Shown piece by piece: positions 33,601 through 48,084 of a DNA stretch of 64,000 nucleotides. The stretch comes from Macropodus opercularis (taxonomy: Eukaryota > Chordata > Actinopteri > Anabantiformes > Osphronemidae). The notes under the pieces are model-generated. The model saw only the letters and a program-made list of their open reading frames with translations. It searched no databases and was not told the DNA's origin. Within the stretch, counting starts at the first letter, position 1. Each line of letters opens with the position of its first letter. The DNA is taken from contig CM061096.1 of NCBI GenBank assembly GCA_030770545.1, forward strand, positions 9,219,501 through 9,283,500, given 5' to 3'. The position numbers and the translations under genes are program-made.

Positions 33601-36600
33601 GGACACAATTACACCCTGTCATGGTTGAGACGAGATGAACAACACTGGCAATTTGGATCTGATGGCCTGAGTCGCTGTCATGTTTGTGAATGGGCACCTG
33701 CAGCCTGCTGACTAGAGGGTGGGGCCCTGCGTCGAAATATAATTCAACCCCAGATTCAATCATTTTACTCACCCTACAAATCTCACAAAAGAAACCTAAA
33801 AATACATTTTCCCAGTATCCCAACATACTGAAAAGGCTTCACGCCATTTAGAGTGTAATCAGCCCTCTGCTGATTAGATTCCAGACCCCCATCCATGAGA
33901 CCGTCATCAACGTAACATCTGGCTTGAAGCTGTGCAAATTATGGAAGGTGCTGGTTGAAGGATCGGCTTCTCTCTCCCCTAATGAAACCTTTTTGTGACA
34001 GTTTAGCGAACGCTACAAAGTCACAGGGGATTAAAAAGTGCAATCAGAATCCATAAGGATGAAAAACTCCCTCTGAGAACCAGTACTTACAGAAGCTGCG
34101 GTGTCATGTTGATGCACGGCCCCTCCTTCGGTAATGAATAGGAAGCAGAGTTGGATGACTCATAAATAGTTTGTCTGAACTGTAGCGTTGTGATTCGGCT
34201 CAGGTCGTGAGAAATAAGAAATTGATCTCTGAGCTAAGAATAAAATATCTGTACCGCTGTGTCACGTTCTCCATCTTTTATTCGGTTTCTTCAGCCGTAC
34301 CGCCCACCCCATACCCGTATATATTAGGAAAATACATGGCAGATCAAATTAGATGTCAGGAAAATATCTTTTTTTGTCCTATCATGGTAATAGTGGAGGA
34401 TTTCACAGCCTAAAGACCTCTAAAACAGGGCTAATGTTTGAAAGCTGCTGTCTGATCTTCGGCAGTCCCACGCAGGCGTATCTGCTTTGAATATCTGAAG
34501 CTCCATCACGCGTGTTAATTGCAGACAAACTGTAAAGCCTGCAGCTGATATTCAGTTTCTTTTAGAAGCCAGCATTTCCATGGGTTTTACTGTGGCGCTG
34601 ATACAGACGCTGAGCTGTTTCCATCAGAACACGTTGCTGGACGAGTTCATCAAGTCATTTCCTTTAATGTAGAGCAAACAAGCAAATATTAGTTATTAGA
34701 GTAATTATATCTTTTAAACCACTTTTTATTCTTAGCGCTTTTTTCTTCTCGTTGTTTTATTTATTGTATCAAACCATAATTTTGTTTAGATTATGAAGTA
34801 TAAACTGTAGTGTCAGCATATTCTTTGCATACACATAGACATCTATTGGATGATGAGTAGTTTGTGCACCCATAGCTCCTGGAAATGGCCTATTTAAACT
34901 CATAAATTTCCAATTTCACAAACGAAATGAGCACAATGTTTTCTCTTCTGCTCGGCTAAGAGTCCAAATAGGACATTCTCTGTGAAATTCACCGTCAGCG
35001 AGGTGTGGCGAGAGAGATGATGTCGAATAAAAGCAGACACATAGTTTAGCGACAGGCGTTCGAGAGCAGAGAAGAAAAACAGGGGCCGAAAACAAAGGTG
35101 AGAGGAGAGGCGAGGAAACGGGGCGACAGTGACGGCTGCCAGCCTTTTGTGTGTGCGTGTGTGTAGCTAGAGGATAATATGGCCACCGCGGCAGAACACA
35201 CATCTCGCATCACACTCAACAGGTGGGTCAACAAGGGGCATCTCAAACAGGCAGGCAGGAGCTTATCTTAATTCTGAAGGAGAGAAAATCCAAGATCCCA
35301 TCCACACTGACTCTCTGTAATCGATGCTGACAGGTAATTCACGGGAGAGCATGGGGGAGCTTACGGCTCGCAGGAGTGGCAGAGCGTTTGTGTTGCTGCA
35401 CTCCATGCTCAATTCTCACACATGTCCACACAGGCTGTATACAAATGGACACTGAGTCCCTGTGTTCTAGTTACGACGACTCCCATAATGCTTCACATGT
35501 CCGCATGGACACCGTACTGTATGTGTTGCATTCATGTAAACCATACTTTTATAGATTTTTTAATTACGCTGAATTGGTACCTCCTGCACTGTGTCCAAAG
35601 CCCGTGTCTCCGTTTCCTCCACGAGCATCTCACTCTGTGCTTTTCAGCTGTCTGAGTCAATAAAAGCAATGTAAAAAGGTGAGTGGTCCTCCCACTTGCC
35701 CATTTAAAACTAATGCTGGGGTTCTGGTATAAAATCGGCTGCTGCGGGATATACAGGCCAAGCCAGAGGATAAAAGAAGGGAGGATGGTGCGTTTAGACA
35801 AGAAAGGGATGTGTGATGGCTCATGGCTGTGTATCCAGAGAGGCCGTCTAGCTGGTCCCTCAAAGCCGCCACTATCATCTCTCCGTGTCTGTGTAAGGGC
35901 TTGTTGAGTAATTCCACAAGAGCCTGTTTTCTAATACTTGACTGTTACTGAATCCAACCCACAAAGCTCCGTGCCCTGAATGGGGAAGAGGAAAGTAAAC
36001 TGTGTGCCGACACAATGATTTCTGTGAATGTGAACTCGCTGAGTGAGATGTAAATCCAGATAAATCTTCCGGTTGTCTCTGGCAAACAGCAGCAGTCACA
36101 TGCACCGCGGTGAAAGCAGCAGATGCAAAATTAAAAGCTTCAACTTGACACAGAGTAATTACTGTACAGGATACAGCATGATTACTAGAAACACTGGAGG
36201 CCAGTGATGCTCCGGCACAAAAAGACCCAAATCCTTATGCACACGTCAACAGCATAATATAAATGATGCTATTTGTTTACAAGACAATGAGTCATGACAA
36301 ATGAGAGAGGCCTGAGCCAGATTTGGACTCTTTGTGGCTCTATGCTATATCGTGTTCACAGATTCTGCAGGAAGCCCAATGTGGCCAGAGCTTCAAAAGG
36401 TTTATGATGCACATAAATGCAAATGAACCGTGGCTACAGTAGAGGCAGACATCATCCTTTATGTGAACAAACACGGGGCAGAGACAGAGCCTGTCATTTT
36501 GTTATGAAAGGTACTTAATTGTAATTTCAGCATGTGATAAAAGGATACAACCGCGGCCAAACAAACAGACAGAGCCAATAAAACAACACAGATGTTGCCA

Positions 36601-39600
36601 GCTGTATTTATTTAAGCAAATGAATATTCTCAGAGTAAATGTTGTGTTTGTGCAAGTAATCAGATGAAACCTCTGCTTCCAATTAGCTCAAGATAGTAAA
36701 ATACAAAAGCTTAATCATATTAGAGCTGCTTTTACCAGACTTACAGAAGTCGCTGCTACTATTTTGGTGTGTTCAGAAGAAAAGGTGGATAAAAGGTCGG
36801 AGCACTTTTATACCAGGCATTTCCACAGGAAAGTAACTTAATCTGTGACGTAGGCAGCAACTACACTTTAAATGTCTCCGTGCATTCAAACTTTTTGACG
36901 CTGGCGACGCTCCGAGCTGCAGGGACGACGGCCGAGGTCGCCCACAGCCCCCGGTTCCGTCCCATCAGCCTTTACTGGCTGATGTATTCACACCTAAAAA
37001 CTTTAAAAGCTTTGATGTACTTGCCGGCCACAGGTGAGCGACATACTTTGGGCTCTATTTCATTTTTGAGCGATTGAAGCATCCGGTGCTCTTTCAGCGA
37101 CAGAACCGGCTCGATGTCATCACTTTGAACACCGTCCACATAAAACATTTATGTAACATGGCACATTTTCCTCTCAGGTTTGACACACGGGATAATTAAT
37201 GTGGAAAAGAACAAGTGTGCTTTGAACTATAGTATGTGTTGTGTAACAGGCCAACTTTGGTAAAATGTTACTGCAACTTATTTTAGGACTCACTTATCCA
37301 GTGGGTCTGTCTGGGTGCTCTTTGGTGATTGCCATTGATATTTCAATGTGCATATTTCACATTATTTGCTGCTCGGCTGACATTTTCTCTGTCCTGCAGT
37401 TGTTCCCAAGACTATTTATCCAAATGGGAATACGGTAAGAGTAATGAAAAAAGCGAAGGACCTACTATTTTTCATTTAAAGTATGGTGACACTGGCACGT
37501 AGCACTTGGCGTAAGCATTTAGCTGTGCAAATCAGATTAGACAGAAAAGGATACAGTTAGTCAAGCCCGGACCTCTAATGAAGCGAAGCAGAGACCAAAA
37601 TTCATCACTGTGGGCACTTTTCCCCATGGACATATCCACTTCCTCTGATGTGGATTTGTACGCTGGTCAAAATGGATTATACTTTTTAATCAGGCTCATA
37701 TCTTAGCAGACTATCAAGGAAAATTAATTGAAATTTCAACCTCTTTTATTCCGTGATTAATGTAATTATAATAAACCTAATTTTGAGTTACATTCTGTAT
37801 TACAGGGTTGTCTCACACACATTTCTATGAGGGTTTTTTTGCCTTTATGGAAATGAATGATAGTATTACTTTTGTAATGCGTGAGTGATGCAAAGACCAC
37901 TGAGCACCTCATGAATAAGTCTGGCCAGCTCTAGAACCGAGCCTGGGACTGAGCACGAGGCCGATAGGACTGAAGTCTGAGCAGGCACACCTGCGGGGCT
38001 AATAAGTGCCCCGGCCCTTGAGGGAAGCCCTGTCCTCAAACAAATCATACAGTCTATACTGTAGTAACACTCACTGCTCGAGCTTATCCTTGCGGTTCGT
38101 TCAGCTCACCGTGACGCTCGGAGGATGTTGAAGAGCCTGAGTGGTGTTCGTCTATTTTAAGTGCAGTGAGTTAAATCCGCTGCTCTTACGTTCAGCCTGT
38201 ACGACATCCTGCTGTAAAACTATTAGTTGAAGCCCAGCAGTCTACAGAGCAGATATCTTTTACTGATATTCCCTTTAAACACTTTTCATTTTCCCTGGGG
38301 GCGAGCTGAGCTACACTGCTGCATTCTAATGGACAGTGTGTCTGCTTTTCGAAATGTTTCCTCTTTCTCAAACCATTCATATCTAGTCTATTCCATAGTG
38401 AGTCCTCTGGAGGAAGGACACCTGCCCTGGTATTCATCACTGCCAGGTCATGAGGTGCTTCAACTCCTGAATCAAGTCACTGACAAGTGGTTCACGTTCT
38501 TAGCCAGGGAAATAAAAAGCTCATCCTTGACTGCTATAAATCTGACACTGAAGTTTATTAGTTGTACTTTATTGACAAAAATCCTTATAGCTGCCCTGCA
38601 CAGCCACATAACTGGAAACAGCTTGTTACTGTTTTGATGTCAGCCTTTATCTCATGAATCTTTCAATCTCAAACACTGTACATGGAAAACCATGAATCTA
38701 TGTGTAAGTATCCATGAGTGCATGCTTCAGTTCAAACCACTGGTCATTTTCAGACACTCATAGAAGACAAGGAGCGAACAGCCTCCAGTATGAGAGGACA
38801 GACGATGATGTGAGCATTGAAATCACACACACCCCAGGTGAACCATACACACATCGTAACCTATCCACGCATTTGTATTAAATACATCATTCACTCACAG
38901 CAGATGTAAATGTGTTTATGTAGAATCCCCTGAATCTGCAGCAGCCGCATCTGGATGTGAAAATATTTGGCACCTGTACTTTGCCCTAAGTGCTTTGGCA
39001 GGTTATGAAGACCTCAATGTAATTCTCGATTTTTCTGGTTTTAACAGCACCTTCAGTACATCTCACCCTCAGAGCTGGTCTATGAGCCACAATGGCAGAA
39101 AAAACACGACACGCTTTTGAACACGCTGTGACGTGTGGTGAAACGCCTTGAATATCTGGTGCTAAAGCACAGAGTAAAAGGTTTTTACAGGTTTGATCCG
39201 ACTGGTGAGCCACTTCCTGCTTTAGAGATGGAGATAGAGAGACGGTGCCATGGGGTCCATGAATCCTGCTTCTTAGCACCAACCTGGTATAAAAAATATC
39301 CCATGGAATACTTGATTTTCCGTATGGATTTGGCGCCTTGATGGCGGAGTAGGTGTGAAAGCGGCTTTATGTCTGCTCCCGGGAAAGGACGGAGTCTGCC
39401 CTCACATACAAAACACGTCTTGTCCCCGTGGCTTTCATTGTTGAGCCTTTAACAGTGGGTGTCCAGAGAACACAAAACACTTCCTGTTTTGTACAGACGA
39501 GGACCCACTGAAAGAATCGACTCTCGCGCTGCTCTTTTTATATTGTATTCAGAGAATTATAAGAGCATCTAATTGTACACGGCTCCTTGCAGGATTCCAA

Positions 39601-42600
39601 GTGGTCTTCTTAAGTGGCACACAGGCTTCATACATAATCTCCATATTTATTTGAGGAATGACACCTCGCAGGCCTGACAATCTGGCACCTCGGATGCCTT
39701 CCCTCTCTGTGCTCTGGTCTCGCAGTGGGTGATCACCAGGCCGAGCTGATTCGGCCTGAAAGGCAGCGCTGTCTAATGAGCAACGTTGGGCGTGAGTGAA
39801 AAGACAACAGGTGGAGAGGGAGATTGATGCGCTGCAGCTGGGGATGGACCGCTTTCCCAGCCAGCTGTCGACCTGGATAATAATCATTATAAAAGTATGT
39901 TTGCAAAAGTGTTTATGCCACCAAGACATTTATCTGTGATTTCATCACTGCTGGGAGAAATAAGTTATATTCACAAGATGTTCTTCATCTGCCTGTTGTT
40001 CTGCAACATGTGCTCTCAGTGTGGCAGGTATCCAGGTAAATATTGATATCTTTCTGATTAGCTGCTGCGAGCGAAGGAAGCTGCCAAGAAAGGTCCTGCA
40101 TCCGATCTGAATCATGATCTGTGGTATTTGGTAACACCACTCTCAAAACTTGGCACATCGCAGCCCTGGCTTCATTGCTCTGGGCAAGCCAAATATAGAG
40201 GGTGTACTTTCCAGCTGAGCTCAGCTCTGTCTTTGGACGTCCACTCTTCTGCTATGCGTTGTTGCTTTGCCATCAAACCGGCCCCACACAAACGCTCCGT
40301 TTAAGTAATCGCAAACACACAAACAAGTGACTCAGAGGGATTTTCTGAGAGCCTTAATTGATTTATCATATTACTGTCGCTGGTTCAGGGTCCCTGATGC
40401 AAGTCAACGTGCAAAGCAGTCACACCAAGGCATTTCAAGACTTCATTAGACGAGTAGAAATCCGGCTCTTTGAATAATTAGCATCGTATTAAAGCTTCTG
40501 ATAGTGTCGGTGAACAGTAAGTCAAGTATGCGACGAGGCTCTCCAACATGAGTGTTATGGTACACTGTGGCCTGCTAATGGTGTGAACGCTGGCACATTT
40601 TTATAAGTAGACGCTAGTATGTTTGCTCCAAGTTTGGAAGCAGTTTCTATGGTAACGGTGTCCTATCTTCACTTTCACGCGGACAATCTGTAGATTTAGC
40701 CAGTATCGCTGATTAAAAATGAACTAACTCTACTAAAGCCCATGAAGAGCCATTACACGGACTGTGTCGGGAACATGTTGCTCTCCTTAATCATGACAGG
40801 ACATGTGCTTAGGTAAGCAAAGCTTTCTCACGGGCTAAAACTTGAAAGCCATACACCATCCTGACAGAAGTGCTTAAAGGCTTTTAAGTGGAGATGCATT
40901 AGAGGGATGCTGGCAGCTTGCACATTGTGTACGTCAACAGCTATCACAAGATGTTTTGCTTAATTATTTTATTACAATATTGACCTTTTTAATCCCTACA
41001 GCACAACAAACAAGGTCAGCCACAGGCTACAATGACCGGACATATGGCTGGTGAAATTATTGATGAGTCAGTCACCCTATTATTTACACCCTGCCCTTCT
41101 CAGCTTGTTTTTCAAGCTGCCATATTGTCGTTCTTTGCAGCTTGACTGAATCCATTTTGTGTTATATTGTAAGGCAGCCCTGCCACCGTATCGTTGAAGC
41201 ACAGCCAAACGGCCCGGCATTACTCCACTTCTTCCCCGTCGGAGTGAGAGAACCTTTAAGTACCTTGAAAATGAAATAGCAAGGACTTTGTTTTGTTTTC
41301 TTAACATCTTTCACGCGGCAGAGACGCAGAAGTTCAGTAGTTAAACAGATGCTGGTATTGTTGTGAGATAAAGGCCTTCTGTTGCAACAGCTGCACACTG
41401 AGTCGAGAGCCTGTTTTTGCAGGAAGTGGGAATCATTCACAATAATGCGGTGGGATTCTTTCTGAATGAACATTAAATCAACATGCCAACATGTCTGTGA
41501 CGCAAGGCACCGCTTCTTCAATAAGTCTGACTTCAGGGATCTGACAAAGTTCATAGGCTTCTAGGACTTAAATGTGCTTTCTGTTGAAGGCCATGCTGCT
41601 ATTTCAGTCAGCGGGATACTTGTAGGAGTGGTTGTTCATCCACGTCATCCATCAAATCTTCGTACGATGATGCAAGGGATGGTTCCGCGCATCGAAGTAC
41701 AGATGAGTCCTGGATTGATCATCTTATTGCTGCTTCTTTTCATAGCTGTATATTTAAAGACATGTCTTTAGTGTCTGGGGGCAGCTCAACACGCAGTAAT
41801 ATGGTTACACAATCAATGCTCCGAGTTAAAAACTAGCGATATTATCCAACAACACTGATTCAGCTCGGAGTGGCAGAGGTCTGCGTATTTGTTTTTGATC
41901 AGTAAAAGTGCAAGCCTGACATAAATGTGGTTTTTATAACACCCTGCACTCTGTTCGCTTTTACAGATCGCTGCAGACTCTTTCCAGTTGTTTGATCACA
42001 TTATGACATGTTAGCTGCTTTTCATTTCTTTCTTTGAGCATAAACAGGCACCAGATCAAAGGTGGGCCAGGGGTGGCAGAGGAAGGAGAAGGAGGTTTGG
42101 CTCATTTGCAGAACGAGTTTATTAACTAGAATTATTCCACAGCAACAACATGTCAGAAAGCAACTAAAAGAGCTTCAGGTCCACCAGGAAGACAAAATGA
42201 CCAGACACACGAACGTTTTAAATCAGACGTTCTCTCCCGCCACTGTGCTGCTCCATCACTGCGGTGAGAGATCTTTATGTGCATCTTAATAAAACTAGGT
42301 TGTTTATGGTCGTTCAGGTTAACATTGCCCTGAACTAGAATTTACTGTGGGCTTTGAGTCTCTCCGTGTGGCCTTCTTCTTTGCAGCTCTGGCCTTTTCT
42401 GGCTTCCTAACCCTCCCCTGCATCAGACGTTACCTTGCCGCTGCCACCGAACAACAGTCGTACTAAAATGAAACAGTTTTCACAGCCTGATTTTACAGAA
42501 GGAAGCCGGCACCACAACAAACTTCCACAATGCATCATTAGTGTAGAACAATGACTGTGTACAGGCCCAGATTTATAGAGTTACTTAACATTCATAGAGA

Positions 42601-43640
42601 GGACAGCCATGCTGCATTGATTATGATAATTGACTTTTGGCACCCATTGACCTCAAACCGTTTCCTCACCGTCTGATGAAAAGCATTTGTAGCGTGTGGG
42701 AGCGGCTTTATTCACAGAGCATCTGTCATCTTCAAAGGTCGTTAGTCTAAATATCATAATTGGTAGGAAACCGCAAACGGGCTAATCATGCTGCATTGCC
42801 AATCAGGAATCTAATCAGCTGCATCTACTACCACTATTTGTAACTGGGCAGGAATTTAATTATCAAAACAATACATTTATGTCTCACGAGGAAAAGCTAA
42901 ATATTGAATCTGCTGTATAGAACGGCTTTAATTTAATGAACTGACAGCCTACAATCTAAAATATATTTCTGTATTTGGTGAACTTTGAATGTCTTGGACT
43001 TACTCTTGGGGTTTTGTATTTCCCCATGGAACCAATTAATGTGATTGGTGTCCTGTCTTTTCAGTGGGAGAGAGCGAGAGAGAGTTTATTCTTGTGGCTT
43101 TCAAGAATTCGAAAGCTTCTTTGTATGACTTGGAACAGATAGTTCGCATAGACTTCCTTAACGTAGCCGTCAGTCATTAAACTGATGAATTGAGTACAAC
43201 ACCATTGTACGTATAATTCTTTAGATGTCACTAATCTCTGATGTGTATTACAGTGTAAAAACTATTTTAGCCTCAGTATAATCAGCTGTTCCAGCCTGTT
43301 GAATGCACGCGTGCACCAGAAAACTGCCTCTGACTCTGCCCGTCCAGCTTTTAGACGCTGCTTGTTTGTGTAGAGAAGTCAAATGACAGGTCGCTAGATT
43401 ATGATTAATCATTTCGCTCATCAAGCTGCGGTATAGGATGTGCCGTCGTATTACTTCTATAGCACTGGTCTGTGATTTATGAGGAGTAGTTGCAGCCTGA
43501 AATAATTTTCACATTCAACGTTTTATCCACCCTCTATTTCTTTGTTGGGTAAAAAAGATGAAGCCTACATCTGGACAGGCTGGACAAGTATTAATGTATT
43601 ATTGACAATATTAAAGATTATTATTAAAATACGGCAGAAA
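30620..43640. other. Non-coding stretch, presumed intron; nothing clearly recognised
   Basis: Contains a short CpG-dense patch at 36895-36965 and chance open frames up to 136 codons (38227-38637 plus). No transposon, RNA gene or splice-bounded coding exon was recognised. Confidence 0.5.
36895..36965. other. Short CpG-dense patch
   Basis: About ten CpG dinucleotides in 70 bases by hand count. Smaller than the other patches; role unknown. Confidence 0.3.
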
Positions 43641-43647
43641 CTGAAAC

Positions 43648-43648
<1 letters not shown>

Positions 43649-43716
<68 letters not shown>

Positions 43717-43720
43717 TATA
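43649..43720. repeat. (AT)n microsatellite, about 70 bases
   Basis: An almost perfect AT/TA dinucleotide run with one early interruption (ACAT near 43657). It creates artificial open frames of alternating Ile-Tyr on both strands. It can form cruciforms and is a likely length polymorphism. Confidence 0.95.
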
Positions 43721-43956
43721 CATCTTTGACAGAAACATATTTAAGTTTCGCATGTTTCAAATTACGCATGTCAATTAACTTTCATTAATATTCCATGTCG
43801 TGACCTTTACCCTTTCAGTTTTATCTTAGCCATGCAAATGTGGATATGAATCGTACAGACTCACAACTAGTACAACTATCAGATCATAAAGTCAAATCGA
43901 TGTGTGTGTTTTCACAGTGTATTGATTTGTGGAGAATGTGTTTCCCCTACAAAGCT

Positions 43957-43986
43957 TATTTTGTTTGTTTGTTTGTTTGTTTGTTG
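43957..43986. repeat. (GTTT)n microsatellite
   Basis: About six to seven tandem TTTG/GTTT units. Confidence 0.9.
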
Positions 43987-44007
43987 TGACTTAAAGTGCT
44001 GCTCCCT

Positions 44008-44145
44008 GCACGCCATCTGTAACGTCGTAGCCCATCCCCGCGTTCTGCTGTGCTCATCGTCATGAGCGTAGCGTGACTTTAGTGAAGGCGATCGGGGACG
44101 TCGCCCGGCCCGAAATGATTCCTGCTGCTGCAGTCGGCGCTGACA
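44008..44145. other. CpG-dense patch in the presumed intron
   Basis: By hand count about 16 CpG in under 140 bases, 3.5 kb inside the presumed first intron and shortly before a CTCF-like motif at 44364-44375. It could be a regulatory element tied to the promoter. Confidence 0.4.
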
Positions 44146-44363
44146 GCACTGTTATGTATCCCCAGCGTTAATGGGCCCTCATGTACCGGATATTCATCAA
44201 GCGGAGCAGGTGCCTGCAGATACACTGCCATACCGTTTTGCATCCCAGCATCTAATTGCTTTGCAGAGAAGATGGCAAAAAAGAGACGGAGCGAATGTTC
44301 AATATGCCTCACTGCCATTTTGTGATGCTTGTTTACTAAAGGGTTTCGGCTATCGTAAGGCAG

Positions 44364-44375
44364 CCAGCAGGTGGC
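44364..44375 (+). promoter_or_regulatory. CTCF-like motif CCAGCAGGTGGC
   Basis: All twelve positions fit the CTCF core CCASYAGRKGGC. It lies on the plus strand about 3.5 kb inside the presumed first intron. Occupancy cannot be judged from sequence. Confidence 0.45.
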
Positions 44376-44399
44376 TGGGGAACCTACACGGAAATGCTT

Positions 44400-47300
44400 C
44401 TGGCACTCCTGGGTGGATTAATTTTTGTACACTCCTAAATTTATCATTTCTGATTCACACCCTTGAGTAAATCCCTACATGTCCGGGTTGAGCCCCACAA
44501 TCTGTCAGTGCCACAATAGCTCATTGCAGATTCCTTCTCGTGTAGCTCAGTTTTCCAGGGACTATGTAAAAATCGCCGTAAGTGGCAATCGTGTGATTTT
44601 CTTCCCACTTGTCATCAACATTTAATAATAAAAGAGATGAAAGTGCCCTGAGATAATAGTTACACCTGCAGAGGTTTTTCTTCCTGTAATGCTCCTGGAA
44701 TGTGGAGGCCCATCGCTGCCACTTTCAATAAACTCCCCTGAGTAAACTCAAATACATTCTTTCCTGAGATGAGACCAGGCCACAGCTCTGTGAATACAAT
44801 GTGCAGTTAATGGCTCATGAGCTGCTGATTCAAGGTGATGTGCACTAATGTTTTCCACGTGCCTTCTAGGAGATATCATCTACAGTAGGTGCATTTAGTT
44901 TTGCAGGGGCTGAATGAAATGCACCACGGGCAGCTGCATTTAGGAGGCAGCAGCTTTGGGTTTTTAGCCTTATCTGCTAGTTACAGCCTTCATTCGATAT
45001 TGGAAATCCTAAACTAATTGCCTTCCTTTCCTGAATGTTAAGTTACTGTCAGTAACATTTCCTTGTTCGTGTCCGTTGTCCTGAGGCACTGGCAATGACG
45101 ACCCCGTCCTTCACAATAAAGACCTCTTCACAAGTCTGGCCACTGCAGGAACTGAAATTAAATGCTGGTAAATGAGGATCAAAAGCTAAATGTGTTTCTA
45201 TGCAGTAGCTGTGATACAGTACATTCATCCAAGATGTGGTTGATAGCAACAACATCATCAAAACATTTGCGTTTTAGTATTCAGGGTCACAGTCATATCC
45301 TATTTTAAATCTAAATCTAATTCAAAAATATATAAGTAATGTGGAATTTGAAGTAATTCCACCCTGGGTTTTTCACAGTAAAACCCACAATACATTTTGC
45401 CAGAGAAATGCTTTTAATGTGAAACAATCGCAGCAACCTAATAAAACTTCCCTAGAAGAGCAAATAGTAAAACAGACTGTAACCACTAAGAAGTTTATTC
45501 CAGCAGAGTAGAGCAACTGCAGCGCTAACAGTGAAATCAACAGACGGTAATTACACAATTACAGACGCACAGCGTTCTGTAGGCTGAGCGTACACAACTA
45601 AACTACTGTTTAAGAGCTTCAGTCGAGACATTTAGCACCGAACGTGAAAGAAATCATTTCATTTTAATTCTTCTCTGTTGTTTCCCCTTGTGACTAATTC
45701 CATTACCTTCCCGTCCTTCACTACGGAGGAGGAAAGCTCATTCTGTCTGTTAGAAAAAGCAGCCGAGTGCCACATGGGACACGTGAGACTGAGTTGGTGC
45801 AACAGCTCCTGCAAAGTGACGCTACTCGCAGCGCAGGAAGCTACTGCCTGCGTTTAGCGGTTGTGCAGAGCCGTGGAACTGAAATATGTCGCGCTGCTCC
45901 GCCATATGTTTCACAGCAAACCCTGCAAACCCTGACTGGCCCCTTTTAATTACACATTGTTAACCGTACAATCAGAGCGTCGCTGCTAGGACGCCCAGTC
46001 AGTCGAGCCTCCGTAATGATCCGATGTGAAAACAACAGATTTGCTTGCTCTTAAATAAATGACGAGCAACGGACTGAGCAATACAGGAGGGATTAAAAGA
46101 TTTATGTCCTTTTTGGCTCCATGCTCTATAGAAAGCAACAAGGAACCTGGAGATAAAGTAAAGGAGCAACAGTCTGATGAAGGTCCTCCACTAGACTCAA
46201 ACTGTGGACGTCAGTTCAAATTCTGGGTTTTGTGAGCTTTAGACTAAGAACAGTTTCGGTTCTTCCACACTGCTTCTTCACAAACCTTCTCAGCCCAGAC
46301 AAATGTGGTTTCTAAGAAGCAGTTTCCACTTATTGGTCTACCACAGGGAACTCTGGGAAACATGAACATGTGCTGCCATTTCCGTTTTGGGGAGGCGGAT
46401 CACATATCCAAAAACGCTGTCCCCATGAGAAATCTGTCTCTCTCAGGCGGCAATTTATCGAACGGGCGGCCTCATCTTCTCCAGTCCTCACCACCATGAG
46501 AAGCTGTAATTCATGTAATTCATTCTGGGTATCTTCAGCCCTCTCTCTCTCTCTCTCTCTCTCTCTCCTCCACAAAGAACCAGGCTACAGCAACTTGCAT
46601 ACAAAACAGCTGACTCAATCATCCAGCTGCATAATCAAGATAAGGGAGACGGGGACGAGGGAGAGGGAGATGTGAAGGCTAATGCGAGAAACTGCTTTAG
46701 CAACAACAGCAAAACCAAGATTTTTTCCTCCAGACAGTAAAAGTTGGAAGATTCACGGCGATAGCGAAGTCGAACCCGGAGCCGATCCTCTGTTTGAAAT
46801 GACTGTAATGAGCCACTGGCAATTAACACAGTGCTTACAGTTCTGTGCCATAAGACAGATGGTTTAAGCTTCACATCTTTGAATGCTTCCCTGCTTTAAA
46901 ATGTCACCAGGGGAGCAAGAGTGGGAAAAACACAGCCCTCCTGCACCCAGGACCACGGTGCAGCCGAGTGGAGCCAGAGTCGCTCCACAGGCCTGTCATC
47001 TGTTTGCTGTGACCGCAGGTGTAGGTTATATTAAAGCTGGCATTGTTTCAGCATTTTTCAATAGGCTTTGGACTCCAGAGCCAGAGCCCCCGCCTCCTCC
47101 TCCTCCGACAGAGGATTTGGGGAGACTTCATTTCTGTTACGCTGCCTAACATCTTTGGAAATTAGGCTATTACCTAAAAAAAATCCATATGAAGCCTTAA
47201 GCAATTCAGGTAAATCAGTTCTAGCGTGCAACCTATAGTATGTGTTTCCCAGACAGATGGCACAAATGCTGCAAAATCCTCAGCTAATCTGAGTGAGACT

Positions 47301-47575
47301 GCACACGGCTGCTGTACTGCTAAGTACAAGACAGTGTAATGACAGCGCACAGTAACTCCTTCAGGTCATGCAACGTACAAATCTCTTACTATTAAATAGT
47401 CTGGGTTACAACAACAAGGGATCATTCAGGTGATATGAGACATGCTGTCGTTTTATGACAGGCCTGCAGGCTCAGTCGATTCATGGTCCAGCAGGAGGTT
47501 TGCATTTGTTTCTAAATGACAACTGGAGCCTCAGCCATGGGCAGACTTCACATCAGCACCACAACAACTAAACTC
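44400..47575. other. Non-coding stretch before the CpG island; CT microsatellite
   Basis: Apart from the CT repeat at 46540-46568, no recognised feature. Small open frames are chance. Confidence 0.5.
46540..46568. repeat. (CT)n microsatellite
   Basis: About 13-14 CT units on the plus strand (GA on the minus strand). Confidence 0.95.
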
Positions 47576-47961
47576 AACCCGGTGCGTGTGCACGAAACGC
47601 AAGTGCGCGCGTAACAGAAAGCAGCTGCGAGACCGTTCAGGCTAAGAGATAAACTTCAATAAAAGTGTTTCCAAAATACACGAGTCGCGGGGAAAGTGTC
47701 ATGTCCCGTCCACAGCCCAGCTCCTCAGCAGAGAGCTCGCAGAAACCAGCACCACGCAGCACAAGTGTGCGCAAGTTGAGCGCTGCCTTCCGCCGGGTCT
47801 TCGTGCTCTTACACCTGCGTGTTGTTTACAGCACAGCTCGTCAAAAACAAACGCGTCAACCCCAAAGACCGTGGCGTGTTCAAAAAGTGGAAAACCCAGT
47901 AGCGGCTTACCTGCGTGATGACAGCGGAGCAGCAGCCTCTTCCCGACACAAAGCCGGCGGC

Positions 47962-47991
47962 TTAATATGTGCCGCCGCCAACACCGAACAT
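47962..47991 (-). other. Upstream ORF 2 in the candidate 5' UTR (9 codons)
   Basis: An ATG at 47991 reads a Gly-rich nonapeptide to a TAA at 47964-47962, entirely within the candidate exon and upstream of the splice donor. It could dampen translation of the main frame. Confidence 0.3.
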
Positions 47992-48084
47992 GTTCAGAGG
48001 GACTGGGCAGGAAAAAATAAAATAAAAATGAATCCCAGCTGTCTGTTGTTGGAGCGAAGACGCGCAAAGCGGCGGCTGACTGCG

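Larger units (their letters stand above)
4736..47910 (-). other. elfn1: Inferred 5' intron of elfn1 (about 43 kb)
   Basis: The span lies between the candidate acceptor before the coding exon and the consensus donor in the CpG island. I found no open frame with protein-like features on either strand. The longest frames (177 codons at 14653-15186 minus, 136 at 38227-38637 plus, 130 at 41162-41554 minus) have low-complexity or random-looking translations. Additional small non-coding exons could be hidden here and cannot be ruled out. The boundaries are inference. Confidence 0.45.

Noticed and set aside
38227..38637. 136-codon plus-strand frame in the presumed intron
   Set aside because: No domains or conserved motif; leucine/serine-rich translation of AT-rich DNA.
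43542..43778. Open frames on both strands with long Ile-Tyr runs
   Set aside because: Pure artefact of the AT microsatellite at 43649-43720.
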